Source: Climacium dendroides
Taxonomy: Eukaryota > Streptophyta > Bryopsida > Hypnales > Climaciaceae
Direction: 5' to 3'
NCBI GenBank assembly: GCA_950106755.1
Contig: OX467090.1
Span: 4,216,001 to 4,280,000 of the forward strand
Length of the DNA stretch: 64,000 nucleotides
How positions within the stretch are numbered: position 1 is the first letter of the stretch; the number at the start of each line of letters is the position of its first letter. Of this stretch, positions 34,070-46,640 are shown in pieces. Under the pieces are notes generated by a model. The model was not told the origin of the DNA and made no database searches. It saw only the letters and a program-made list of their open reading frames with translations. A program made the position numbers and the translations under genes.

Positions 34070-37000
34070 TCGATTTTCACTGCACACCTGATCTCATGAG
34101 ACGTCCATGGAATTGCCTGAATTCCATGAGCACTTGAGGGGGGGTAGCATTGATTCTAGTTATGAAAGTTATTGAATTGGTGTTTTATCCTTTTTCAGAA
34201 ACGCAATCCATTGCGAAAACAGTAGTCTAGGTCATTTCCCCTTCAGTTGAATGGGCAAGATCCTAGTAGGAGAGTACTCAATCTATTAATATTTGTATCT
34301 TGAAGAATATGTGAAGCAGCTACATGCAGTTGTAACTAGCTGCAAAGATACAGCTTTATATGCTTCCACGTACATCTTTTCAATACAATTGGACACATTG
34401 TCTGATTGTCAAATTCATTTATTAACGTCCACAATCTGTTGATTGGCATCACTGTGTCAGGTTCGTTTGTGTTCTTCTCTTGGAATGAGTTGCAGTTAAA
34501 GTCTTCAGTATTTGCCATTGGTAGAGTTCTGAGAGTTGGATTGAATCATTATGACTGACGTGCACGACGCTGACAAACTGTTGAGCGTACAACCGCAATT
34601 TAGATGCATTATATTCAAATACGTAAAATTTCCCTGATTAGGCACGATATATGATAATTGTTGTGATGAACATTGCATTGACCTTGGATCGGATGTAGTC
34701 GATCACCACCTGTATTCACCAAAGAATACAGAAGTCCGTAAACACAATTCCATATGAGTACGGAATTTCGGAGCTTGAGGATGGAATAGAGCCGGGAATT
34801 CGATTCGAGAGTCGAGCTGTGAAATTCCTTGGGAACTGTGTCTTTGGATATTTTGGATTTCTATGGTGATTGATCGGACTTCAATCTTTTCATTGACAAT
34901 TAATACCTTATTCAGATCACGACCGTGATGGAGAAACTCAAAGAAACTACACTACCAGTTGGCGAAAATCTCAGTTTCTTGGGGTGTATCGATTAGAAAT
35001 GCACTAGAATTGCGGGTTCGGTCAACGACAGTCGAATTTCAGTTAGTCAACTGCACTCGCTGGCTGCCGGCCCGCCCCGCCCCTCCCCCACCTATCGTTT
35101 ATTTATGGCAAGTATTTGCTGTACGTCACCTGGGCAGCACGCCTCCACGGCCTGCAACCCAAGGAGGACCCAGTCATTCAATTTGTGGGACCACTCTGGT
35201 ATGATCCCGAACTATGTTATGCCATCTGGGAACAAGCGATTGTCTGCACTGGTGAAGTTCAACTGAAAGCGTAGTAATCATTTCCAGTAGAGTCTCCCCA
35301 ACCTGGGGTTATTGATGATCGAAGTCGGCAGGGTTAACCACAGGGGTCTCATATTCAGTTCCGGGAGTTAAATTTCCCTGTGAGTCCCCGGTGTTTACCC
35401 GGTGTTCCCAGTTAGCTAACCGGAGAATTTGTAGAAAGAATTCCTCAAACAACTGTCGAATCTCTTTGCAAATTGGGGGATCGTTCCATAGATCTTGGCT
35501 ATATCAGAGGCGGCTGCGGTCGTAACTCTTTAGAGCATCTTCACCCTCGTTGGGGTTTTGACGCGCGAGACGGTAATCTGCAGATGTTTCCGACTTGCCT
35601 CAGGTTTCAGTGGTTCAGGTGTTCTGCAATGATTGCACTGGGAACTTTGATCCTAGGTTGTGAGGTTGTCATAAATAGAAGCTGCACACTTCAGCCAAGA
35701 CCATGTGAGGTTGGTTTTGCAAAGAGGTGGTAGTTAGACGTATGGGAAATTTCGTTAAAATGGCGGTATTCCATGTACCATTTCCAGACAGCTTGATGTG
35801 GACCGGTCATAAAAGTGCCATCTTGGAGAGATATATATTTCAAAAATCTAGGGCTAGTGTACATTTCAGGCCGCCCTATCTAAACCATAAAAATTGCCAA
35901 AGTTGCAAAGTGACACCATTTTAATGAAATTCTCCATGTGTAATTACCTTATATGTAGTACCAGCTACACCTTGAAACCAAATCCCTAGTCATGGGCAAT
36001 TTCATTAAAATGGCAGTGATTTTTTGTTATTTTCCATACTTTGTGTGCAATTCTAATGGAATGTCGTGTCATCTTTGACATAATCAGTGCCATTTTAATG
36101 GAATGTAGTGCCATTCTACAAAAATACTGCCATTTTAACGAAATTGCCCATCTACAAATTCTAGGCTAAGCCTAGTATACATACCAATCAAGGTAAGCCT
36201 CACTATGTTTGCTACTCTATGTCTATGTCAAGTTTGTAAATAATTAAACAAAATTTGAAGCATGTCAAAGATTTTATTAACCCCTAAAGGTTTTTCTTGT
36301 TTTTAGGCCCCAAATTGCTTCAAAGTACTCAAAGTTAATCCAAAGCAAGGATGGGGAATTTTGTCAAAATGGCATCATTCCTCAACACTTGCACTTTTAT
36401 GATTTAGACCATATAGTTTGAAATGTATACCTATCCTAAATGTCATTCTTATAGTTTAGACTTTACAATCTAAAAATGGTGTATCAAATATGCTATTTTA
36501 ATGAAATTTCCTGTAAAGCTGAAATCTTCATCTATATTTATTCATTAACAAATCCAATTGTAGGATCCTTTAGTTAACTTAGTAGAGTACACCCTCCTAA
36601 AATTTCAAAATAAGAAACCTTACCAATTGCAAGATCAAGTCACTTGAATTTGAAAAAGAAGCATTTTCAACTCTTTCTAAATGGTAAGATTTCATCTTTT
36701 AAATATTTTACACAAAAATGTGTACATACTACAAATTGTTACTCTCTATAATATGTTGAAGAAATAAATTGGAATTGTCAATAAAAAAATTCAAACAAAA
36801 AATATTTCGTATTCATTCTTGAAAAACATAGTAAGTAGAAAGAAATAGAATATCATTTAAAATACTATATTGTTAAGAATTTAGTTATGGCATTAAAAAA
36901 TCCTCATTTCAATGGTTTTAATGTCATAACAAACAATTTGCACCCAATGCTTTTATTTTTTCCAAAATATTGATAATTGAGTTAAATAAAAGACTTCAAA

Positions 37001-37966
37001 GTTTCTCATAAAATAGAGATTCCATGACTATTGGCAAAGTAAAACTCCTCATAACTTTCATGTCATTAATCAAAATGGAATGATTCAAAGCTTTTTACAT
37101 ATATACACATCTAGAAATTCAATTTCAAAATTCTTTTTTTTAAAACTTTTTAAAAAATGGTTCTGCGTTGCCTAGGTTGCTAACGAAACAATGAAAATTA
37201 CATATTACACAATAACTTGTTAATTATGTAGTAAAAAATTATGAAAAGTGTTGCACCTTAAAGCTACTCCATGGATACATGTTATATAAAAAATTTGAAT
37301 AAAAAAAATTTCATTCTTAGTGAGCTGCCCAAAATGACTATATTGCCAAAAAAATTGTCGTTTGATCCTTTGGGGGATAACTTGCAGACCAATATCTAAA
37401 TAACAAAGAAAATTCTATTTTAAAGGTCTTTGCTTATTTTTTAAATATAAAATTCTAGATTTTAAAAAGATTTGAATAATTTGAATTTTAAAAATGATAT
37501 TTCATAAATTTTGGATTCCAAAATTATTCTATTTCATCACAATAGTGTTGAAATTAACCTACGGGTAGGGTGTATCCCCCCTTGTGATGGTATTGTTAAT
37601 ACAAACACAGCCAAAGAGAACAATTTCTTCACCTCTTTTTAATGTCATTCAAACTCTTTGAAATATCCTTGATTCCAAAGAAGAATTTGTGTTTGATCAT
37701 TTGTGTTATAAATAGATAATAAGTTCATATATTTTTCATAAGGGTGAAAAAAGAGTTATATGTTCTTAACCATGCTTTGTATAATCCAATTGACTTTTTA
37801 TATGGATTATTCTTAGTCCTTCCATGGATATACAAGGGACTTTTACTTAACTTTCTATTCAACTCTTTGTAGTCATTTGGCCAAAGCTTAGTTGAGGGGC
37901 TAGTGAGTGATTGCAAGAACCACTTCCTAATTTTATTGCATTTTTTGGCCTATTAGAAAGACCATA

Positions 37967-38221
37967 ATGGCCTTATTCGTTAAAATGAGACAATCTTCAC
38001 ATTTTGAGACTACAACCCTAAAATAGTTATAGTGATTTATCCTCGAGACAAGGATAAGATGAACTTGCAACCTTTGGAAAATCAAAGGTTTTTATATATA
38101 TTAATACATTGAAATCTCAACTTACCAAATAGTCTTAAAATTGAACAGTTATTATGATTTATCTTCGAGTCGAGGATAAAAATGAGACTACCAAAAGTCT
38201 CAATATAATGAATATGGCCTT
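37967..38221. mobile_element. 255-bp MITE, right arm only
   Basis: Ends ATGGCCTTATTCGTTAAAAT and AAGGCCATATTCATTATATT (20 of 25 positions agree over the first 25). Flanked by CATA (37963-37966, 38222-38225); the left arm has a single tetramer at 20681-20684. Inside, a unit of about 33 bp around GATTTATCYTCGAG is present twice. Confidence 0.8.
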
Positions 38222-38229
38222 CATAGGCT

Positions 38230-38850
38230 TTTGGAAAAGAATATTTAAAAATAAAACAAGAATAATCATACATGTATTAAAAATAAGACATTCCAAAAAT
38301 TTCAAGTTGGAAAACAATTGCCAAAATTTATGAAGATAACTTTGAGGATGACTTTGAATTCCAATTTACAAAGATGGCTTTAACACTATGTTCATTAAAA
38401 TGAGAGATTTCTAGTGAAATGAGAGCCTTGTGAGAGACATTATGTACAATTCAAGAAGCATTACATATTCTTAAATACCACAAACACAATGCGCTGACAT
38501 ACAAAACACATATGCAAATGTCAATGTCAAAAGCAATTAATGAAATAAAATACGGAAATACACATATAAAATATGTATTTAATGAGAAACAAATATTTTT
38601 CTAACATTACATTCCTGGTAGCGAATTCTCTCATCTCTTTTGACTGTGGTAGACCTCGCAAGTAGATTGCTTGAGAAGACAAGGTCATGGTGATTGAAGA
38701 ATGAAGTGGATGATGAGCTTTGAATTCAGGGTAATTTTGTTTCTATGAAGTTTTTATATGGATGTAGGATATAACCACCATTGCACTTGACTATGGCACC
38801 TACAAACATCATGAAGGAGAAAAGAAGGTCTTTGAACCGACTGATTCTGA
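38230..38850. other. Intergenic, nothing recognised
   Basis: Mirror of about 20050-20675. Low-complexity AT-rich DNA. Confidence 0.5.
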
Positions 38851-39271
38851 AATGGGGGCAAACTATGTACGAGTGATGCCTAACTATGTATGCGTGATGC
38901 CTACCGCCACACTCCTAGAAGCGAAGTACCTCATTCCTTTTGATTGTGTTGGGCTTGTAAGTAGAAGCTTTAGAAGGAGGGATCATGGTCATAGGAAAAC
39001 AAGGTTGACGTTGAACTCCAACATCTGCCCTGTTCTTTTATGACGAATGCCTCTTGTTGTGAAGCTCCTACTCATCACAGTGAATGAGTAGGAGGTACTT
39101 CAACTACTCAGTTTGTAGAAATTAAACGGTATGCATCAAATGGTTCAAATACAATCTCCAAACATCTTGTCTTCTTTCTTGTTGGGATGACTGTAGCTGC
39201 CTACATCATTTACACTTTGATTACATATGAGTGCCTTTATTCTATAATATACAACTATCAAAACAAATCAC

Positions 39272-39912
39272 TACTCATGCGATTTACTCTTCATCTTTGC
39301 CATGGCCTTCAAAATCTCAGGTCCTCGACTATATCCTTCTCCAATCTTCTTGGCCTTGCGGACATCCTTTATACGTTGCGCCTTCAAAGACCATCGCTCT
39401 CAAGAATCCCTTGATGGAGCTGAGCACTGGCTGCATGAAGGTCCATCACATTTCTTCTTCAACCTCTTAGTTGGAAACATAAACTACTACCGCGAAAGTA
39501 AGGTCGAGTTGATAGTGTATGGAACGACTTCCTCGTGACTTTTTTCCAAGACTGTGGATAGAATCCCTGATGCAGACATTGGATAATTTGCACCCCCATA
39601 AAGCTTTCTTTGGATCCCCTTCCTTGAGGCAGACGGATCCATCGGTGATAGGGAAGGCTCCCTAGAACGTGAAAGTGAAGGAGACACCAACACTAGTTTG
39701 TTGAGGCTTTTGGTTTGGAGGGCATTCCACCACCCCACTGTTGATGGATTTTGTGGAGAAATCCATTAAGGAATTTACAGTGGGTGCCGAGCCAAAGAAG
39801 TTCCCCATGCTAAAGATGACGTATTGTCCATAGTCCAAGATGGAGTACCCGGATGCTTGACAAAAGAAATCTCCAATTGGCTCCCGACAAGTCGAGGTGT
39901 TGACCATCTACT
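39272..39912 (-). pseudogene. Broken ORF of unknown function, right-arm copy
   Basis: Mirror of 18990-19630. The reverse-strand frame 39662-39907 is open for 81 codons here (a stop interrupts the left copy), followed by a stop and a second frame to 39487. The same Lys-rich tail follows. No domain recognised. Confidence 0.35.
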
Positions 39913-40171
39913 TCAAGACAGGAATGAATTAGAACCAACTTAGTCAACTGCCAAAAATAAAACTATTGCGGAACAAGACCCACCACAATGATGGCTGAGG
40001 ATCATCACAATACATCTCCCTACACGTCATTTCAGCTCAACTCGAGCTTAAATGCAAAATCCTACATACTATATCACAAACTGCCTGCAAATGCCCCGAA
40101 TCAGCTCGATTCGAGCTAAACTACATACCTCAGCACGCCTCCCTAACTAACACTTGCCGATCCTCGTACAA

Positions 40172-41278
40172 TCTCTATGAGCTTGTTATACTCTTGATGA
40201 CCCCTTTCGTCATAGAGCATTTGTCTTCCAATTCTCTCCATCTTACTCTCACGAAAGTGCTTCAATCCCACATCTCAATGGACGTGCAGTTGTTGAATCC
40301 AAAGAAGCAATATTTTGAGGAGGAAATTAGCCTTGTTGCCATTTCCCCGGTTACTCTAGGACTCTATGAATATTACGTTCTCGGGCTTCTTTAAGATGTG
40401 CTTACAAGGGTTGTCGCCTTTTATCATTGTATTTTCAACAGTGAATCCTCCCCGCGGGTGTCCAAAAAGCACGTCTAAGTCCTTCAAGAACAAGTCCTTT
40501 TCCATGCCATGTTCCTTAATGGACGTGAACCTGTCCGATCTATCCTTGCATTTTATTGTCTCGTAGGCGTCCTACCCAAAGATGAAGAAAGGCATCCACC
40601 CGTCCTAGAAAAAATATTTGTAAATTTCCTCAATGGTGGTTTTTTTCATAGAAGTCCATACTGAGACAATTGCTATTTTTTCTAGCTCCACAAGATACGT
40701 GGAGCATTGGGTCGAACGTAGATGGCCTTCGGACCCACAACCTTGGCCATCCTGGTAGATTGTGGCTTTGACCGATTGTTGAACTGCTTGATGGACCTCT
40801 TTGACTTCCAATCTTCACAAAGGCAAAGAATGCCATTAAGATTTAGGACGATGTTGGCCTGCTTTGCAACCACTTTGGACCTCAATGGCCAACAGACGTC
40901 CTCCGATGCTCCCCTACAAGCTAGTAGTGGGTGGGATTCCTACTAAAAAACGGAGGAAAACGCAGCCAGTTATCAAACGCAAAATTGGTATATTGCAGCT
41001 ACTATACAAAATTGAAATGCAAAGTGTCACTAGACTATTAAAAAAGGAGTCAAACATATTGCATTCCAAGACTAGAAGGAAGGATTGAACTGTACCTCCG
41101 ATTGTACAAGCCCAGAAGGTTGACCGACATCTTCAACAATCACAAATTTACGCATAGAAATAGAGGCCTCTTCTTTGTGAGTTGCAACGTCGTTCTTTGT
41201 TTTGTCATTGACAATTGGAATGCCTTTGGGAGACAACAGAGAAGTTGGAGCAAAAAAAGATTGTACAAGCTCATGCAA
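40172..41278 (-). pseudogene. FCP1-homology (HAD phosphatase) pseudogene, right arm
   Basis: Mirror of 17623-18730, with the same motif order on the reverse strand: LNLNGILCLCEDWKSK, VSVWTSMKKTTIEEIYKYF, then the FCP1 motif-IV block. About one residue in seven differs from the left copy over 68 codons (40630-40836), clearly more than in neighbouring modules. It keeps the same Asp-to-Asn change at the nucleophile, so inactivation preceded the duplication. Confidence 0.63.
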
Positions 41279-41909
41279 ATTTTCAGGATTTACAAGGCTT
41301 ACGATACAAAATTATGTACAAAAAATTTCTGTGAGAAATCATATATTACAAGTTCAGAAATCTTAGCATCAATACACAATATTTTGAGTATGGGGAATTT
41401 CATTAAAATGGCAATATTCCGCATGCCATTTGCGCAAGTAGGATGATTTTGGCGGTTTTAGAGATTGCATGTGGACTAGCGCCATTATAACGGAATTGCA
41501 CGGAAGTGGTGGAGTGCCCAATGTTCGTAGAGGTTATTGGTGATCAAGGTGCGGGCCGTGCTCCTCCCTTTTCCAATCCGAATTAGTGGCCTTGCATTCG
41601 TTCAGTGTTTCACAGTGCACAATGGTGAGAGTATTTTCATAGGTAGCATTCTTGATGGAAGGTGGTCGTCATATGAAAGTGGAAAAGCTTCATATATTTC
41701 AAGATGAATATAATAGTTTGTACATATATGGTAAAAATCAAAGTACATGCATCCTAAAGTTTGCCTTAAAGCTTGGAAGTCCAAAAAAGGAGTCAAGAAA
41801 TAGCCAAACAATGAAAAGCCACGCACAATCACATTGCATGCATGTGGGATCCTTCCTTCTAGAGGCTCTTCCAAGTTAGAGCTTCAGTTTGGATTGTATT
41901 GTTGTTCTC

Positions 41910-42497
41910 ACGGGGGGTGCACTACAAAGGAAGTTCATGGGTGAAAAGCAACCAAGTTTTGGACCCCCTATATTATATCCTAAAGTTTTATTTTTTTCTA
42001 AAAAAAATATGAATAGATTTTCCTACTTTGAAAGTTTATGTTCTGAATGATCGGTATTTTTTTTATGTTAATAACAATTAGTTACAAATTTTAGAAGAAA
42101 AAAGATACATTGTAAAACTAAAAATAACTTTCACACCCCTATATTATATAAGAAAAAAAATTTGGAAAATGAAAAAAAGAAATCTATAAAATAGCTTTCT
42201 ACTAAAAGTTTATTTTGGCTGAATATTGATACAATAGTCATCTTCATGTGATCTCTATAAATATTTTAGTTGAAAAACATGCCATTTTAGTTCATTTTTC
42301 AATCCTTTCTAAACAATACATCACATGCTATTTAAGATTGAAATTTTTGCCAATAGAAACCTATAGACATTATTAAATAAAGCTCAAAGTTGTAGATTGA
42401 AATTATAGTTTATTAGAAAGTAATTAGAAAAAGTAGAAATGAATGGTTAGGGTTTGGTCGCTCCTCCCCCATGAACTTCCTTTGTAGTGCACCCCCC
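41910..42497. mobile_element. TIR element, 590-bp family, copy A (right)
   Basis: Mirror of 16404-16990 with nearly perfect ends of about 45 bp beginning CGGGGGGTGCACTAC. No coding content. Confidence 0.72.
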
Positions 42498-42687
42498 GGG
42501 GACTTAGTCAACTTTGAACGGCCATAACTTTTAGATCACAATTCTTAATCACGCGTTCTTTGTGCCATTAGAAGTGTATTGTCAATATCTTCCCAATAAT
42601 GTATGACATTCTACCGTTAACTTCAAAATCTAGGCGTCATTGTGCCCTATTTGATCGGGAGTCTCTCAAATCTCCTTTCTTAGTTTA

Positions 42688-44049
42688 TTGCAAGGCTTGG
42701 AAAGTCACCTCCAAGGTCCCCCCTTACGCACTAAGGTTCATTGGGCACCCCAAGAAGATAGAGGCGTGACATCTTCTCGACAATTGTTTGAGGAGTCAAG
42801 ATCCACGACTTTATTTCAAAAGGTCCTCAAGGGTGCAGAGATGTATGAAGCGTCACTACCTCTAGCACCAGAAACTTTAGTTTCACCAACGTCGTTGCTA
42901 CCTATTCTCAATGTATAGATGGATAATGCAACTAGTGATAACAAGAACAGATATGTTTTTTTGTTTTTGATCTCTCCTTGTGGCAAAGAAGATCTTTCGT
43001 AAAGTGTATGTGAACTTCATGATTGTAGGCCACATGCATGATAACATTGATACATTGTTTGGAAGATGGAGTATGTAATTGAAGAAGGAAAAATTCTTAA
43101 CAGTCCCAGCACTAATAAAGTTCTTTATGGATGTGGAATCCATTCCCACTGTTCCATATCTCATTGAGAAGGTGCCAAATTTCAAGGGATTCATTGCAAG
43201 TGCATTTGTGGATGGTACTGAGATCCTTGTTGGATATACAAAGCTGCAATAAGTGAAGTTTTACTTGGATTCAAATGAAATTCTAGTCATGAAGTACAAA
43301 TTGTTGTGCACTGATTTGGAATGATCCGAAGACGATGGTAATGGCATCAAATTGTGGAAGGAGGATTCTAAGGGACATAGTATGTGGCCTCGTGGAGAGC
43401 CATTGTCAATTCCTCCAAAACCAATGAGAGGTATAGAGGACATTGAAAAAGGTGTAGCCAGGTTCATGAAGTATTGGAAGAACTTGTGCAATGCAGATGT
43501 TACTGGAGAGTGCCAAAGGCGTTATGAACATTTAGTGTACTATTGGTATGATGTGAAGGATGCTTTACAAGAACCACTTATAGCCTCTCTTGTTTTGAAG
43601 GATGGTTTTTGGCCAACTACCTATGTTCAAGCAACTCAAGCTAATCAATTAGCAGAAAATGGTGAGGACCGTGAAGAGTTTAGGGAGGATGACGCCTACA
43701 TTGGGCTTTTGTGGGTCGTCCGCAACCATCTTTCAAAATAGGTCGTAATGTTTTCGAAGGTTACTTTGTTGTAGTTCAACTTGTGGATGGTGACATGTGT
43801 CCAATTTGGATTGCAAGAGCGTTGTTTGATCCAAATTGTAACCCTAATAAGAAATCAAATTGCATTCTCATTCAATACTTCTGTTCAACTTTGAGGAGTC
43901 AAGATGTTCAAGACTTCTACACTAGATGGGACAGCGAAAAAGGTTTGCATTGGAAAGTTGATATCAACGATCCGCCCGTTTGGGAGGCAACCAACGCTCT
44001 CATGACAGCGTGGAAGTCTCAAATCAGAAAGGATAACGCCAGTGTTTGA
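42688..44049 (+). pseudogene. DUF7869-like transposase pseudogene, right arm
   Basis: Mirror of 14859-16203 and more diverged from it than the flanking modules. It carries the shared TAG (42916-42918) before MDNATSDNKNRYVF, the VGHMHDNID block near 43030, and private stops TAA at 43250-43252 (Gln in the left copy) and TGA at 43322-43324 (Trp in the left copy). Where the left copy has TAG this one keeps Trp (43475-43477), leaving 43352-43741 open. The C-terminal part (43711-44049) is in another frame. All private stops are C-to-T or G-to-A changes, as expected from deamination of methylated cytosine. Confidence 0.6.
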
Positions 44050-46300
44050 TCAAAATCCCAACTGGACAAATTGAAGACATCAACTAGAGTCTCGCTTCAT
44101 ATGCTTGATGTATTTGAATTATATAGAGATATATGTTATAGTTTTTGAATTTTTAATATCGAATATTGAATATATATTTCTTAGTAATGAAATGTATAAC
44201 CAATGGAATGTTTTTATATCAATTGGAATAGATGGTGTTGATTTGATTTAGTTTCATAGATTTCTATTCAATAAATCTTTTGTAGAGTATTTTTGTTTTA
44301 TAATGACAATGCATCTATATTTTATTAATATATGTATTATTTTATTTTAAAATATTTTTTATAATTGATTTTATTTTACTTTGTCCTTATTGGTGAAAAT
44401 TGCATTTGAAAAAACATGCAATTGGGAAAAAATGGATAGTGGATATAACCACTTTTTATTTTGTTAACATACTAAGCACTTGTCACATTTATGGATAGGG
44501 GGCTCGTTGATTGTTGCAATTTTCCTGCCTACTAGGTTCACATAGCAATACTAAATCATGTATTTCTCTCAGCCACTCATATAAATTCAACGGGAATTGA
44601 ACTCCAGCTACCTAAATGAGATAAATAGTCCAGCCCTTACAATCAAGTGTTCAGCTCATGACTTAGTGTATAATTAGAGACACAATATTCACTTGTATAA
44701 ATCAAAAGACTTTTATTTTGTAAACTATATGTATTGGAGGACCCTCAAATTCACAAAACTCTCATTTTAATGGAAATTGTGGCCTACAACTATAAAATTT
44801 TGTGTTTATTGAGCTAAATTGGCTACAATTATAATTCGATTTTTGGGTGTCGAAATGGATAATATTATTTTGAGGGGGTCCCTTTATTTCAAAATAATGA
44901 ATATGATGTTCTTTGAAGATGATTTTGAATTCCAATTTATGATGACAACTTTGAAGATGACCTTATATTCCAATTTTTAAATCTAAATTTAATTTTTCAA
45001 GTTAAAAATGATATGCAAATAAACAAATAAATAAATGTGACATTCAATTGGGGAATGTCTCTATATAGGAAAAATTCAAAAAATATTAAGAATTTATAAT
45101 AGCCATGAAATCTTTATTCTTAAAATTTTGAATCATTAGATAAAATTTGAGGCCATTAGAAGACTACGGATTTCCATGAGTTCTTAGACTGAGGTAAACT
45201 CTAGGAACTCTACCAAATTAGCAGTTTGATGTGGTCGAGACCCTACCATGTCAAATAATATTTATTAATTGGTTAATTAAAATTTTAAATTAAAAAAATA
45301 ATTATAAATTTTAAGAATTTTTTTATTTTTATTCAAACATACTCTCAACCTAGGGAACAGGCCTTAAACAGCCCTTTCGAAGCTTCAAACATCATCTAAT
45401 GCAATTGAAGTAAATTATAGCAAAAAAAAGTATGGAAATAATTTCAACTACTAAAGAGTGAGTGCCAAAATATAGTTAGCAATTGTTTCAAGGGTCTTTG
45501 CGAGAAACACTTTCCATTTTTGTCTTAAAACAACCATATTATTTTAGTGAATATTGTGACTTTTGGAATAAAATTTTAAAATGAAATAAAATAAGGATTA
45601 TTTGTAAAGCATTCAAAATAGTAGGGTACAAAAATTCAACCTAGAAAAACTTAGTTCTGAAAGTTATGTACAAATAAATAGAGATGGAAAATATCAAAAA
45701 ATAGACCATCTGATGTTTAACTTCTAAAAAATAGGACATTTTTTTTAATAAACTAAAAATTTAAAAAAATTCCTAACTTGAAAATGCTCTTTTTCAACCA
45801 TTTGCGTCTTTGTGAAAAACAAATTTTGTTCTTTGTACTTTGCCCAAAGGTAGTGCACTTTAGTCACTTTGAGTGCATGTGGAAGGTGGATATTTTGTTA
45901 TTTTTAGGAAATCTCTTCATAGACTTGTGTAACTTCAATAGGAATCCTTGTCTCCCAATTTTGAAGTTCAAATTCATATTCTTGGGTTGACAATAGTATT
46001 ACCTCCCCCCCCCCCAAAAAAAATAGCAAAGGTAAATATCCATTGTTGTGGTGTTTAAAAATACTAAACTAATTTTAAAAATTGAAAAAAATTCCTATAT
46101 GTTTGCAACTACCACATGTACCTTCATTTCAACTTTAATATGTAATTGACATATGATGCAAAAGTTATGAGAAAAAAAAACACTTGTCCAAGGCCATGGG
46201 CACAATAAAAAAGGACAAGGGTTTCTTGCAATCACCCTAATTCGGGATTCAAGAATTGTGAAATTACCCTTCTACATCTTTTGTGCTTGTTTTGTAGAGC
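44050..46300. other. AT-rich intergenic DNA
   Basis: Mirror of 11170-13160 plus 14725-14858. The solo-LTR-like element of the left arm is missing. A C11 homopolymer is near 46006. Confidence 0.6.
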
Positions 46301-46640
46301 TACTAAGCATGTTCAACATTTTATAAATTTGCACACCAATATCTAAAAAATAAAGAAAATTATATTTGAAGCTTTTTTTTCTTATACTTGGTGTATTAAG
46401 TAGAGCAATTATGGGCAATTTAGTTAAAATGGTGGCATTCCTATAGAATGGTACTACATTCCATGAAAATGGCAGTGAATATGTCGAAGATGACACGACA
46501 TTCCATTGGAATGGCACACTGAGTATGGAAAATGGCAAAAAAATCACCACCATTTTAATGAAATTCACCATAATTATTTTTTACAATCACCCTAATTTGG
46601 GTTTCAAGAACTATGAAATTACCCTTTTACATCTGTTATG
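46200..46640. repeat. Duplication flanking a MITE
   Basis: The block CAATCACCCTAATTYGGG...AGAGCTACT is present at about 46229-46302 and again at about 46584-46662, with the MITE-bearing stretch between. The left arm has one copy only (about 11040-11125). Confidence 0.65.
46411..46571. mobile_element. MITE, 160-bp ATGGG family, right-arm copy
   Basis: Same insertion as 28853-29013 including the AATT duplication (46407-46410, 46572-46575). Absent from the left arm. Confidence 0.78.
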
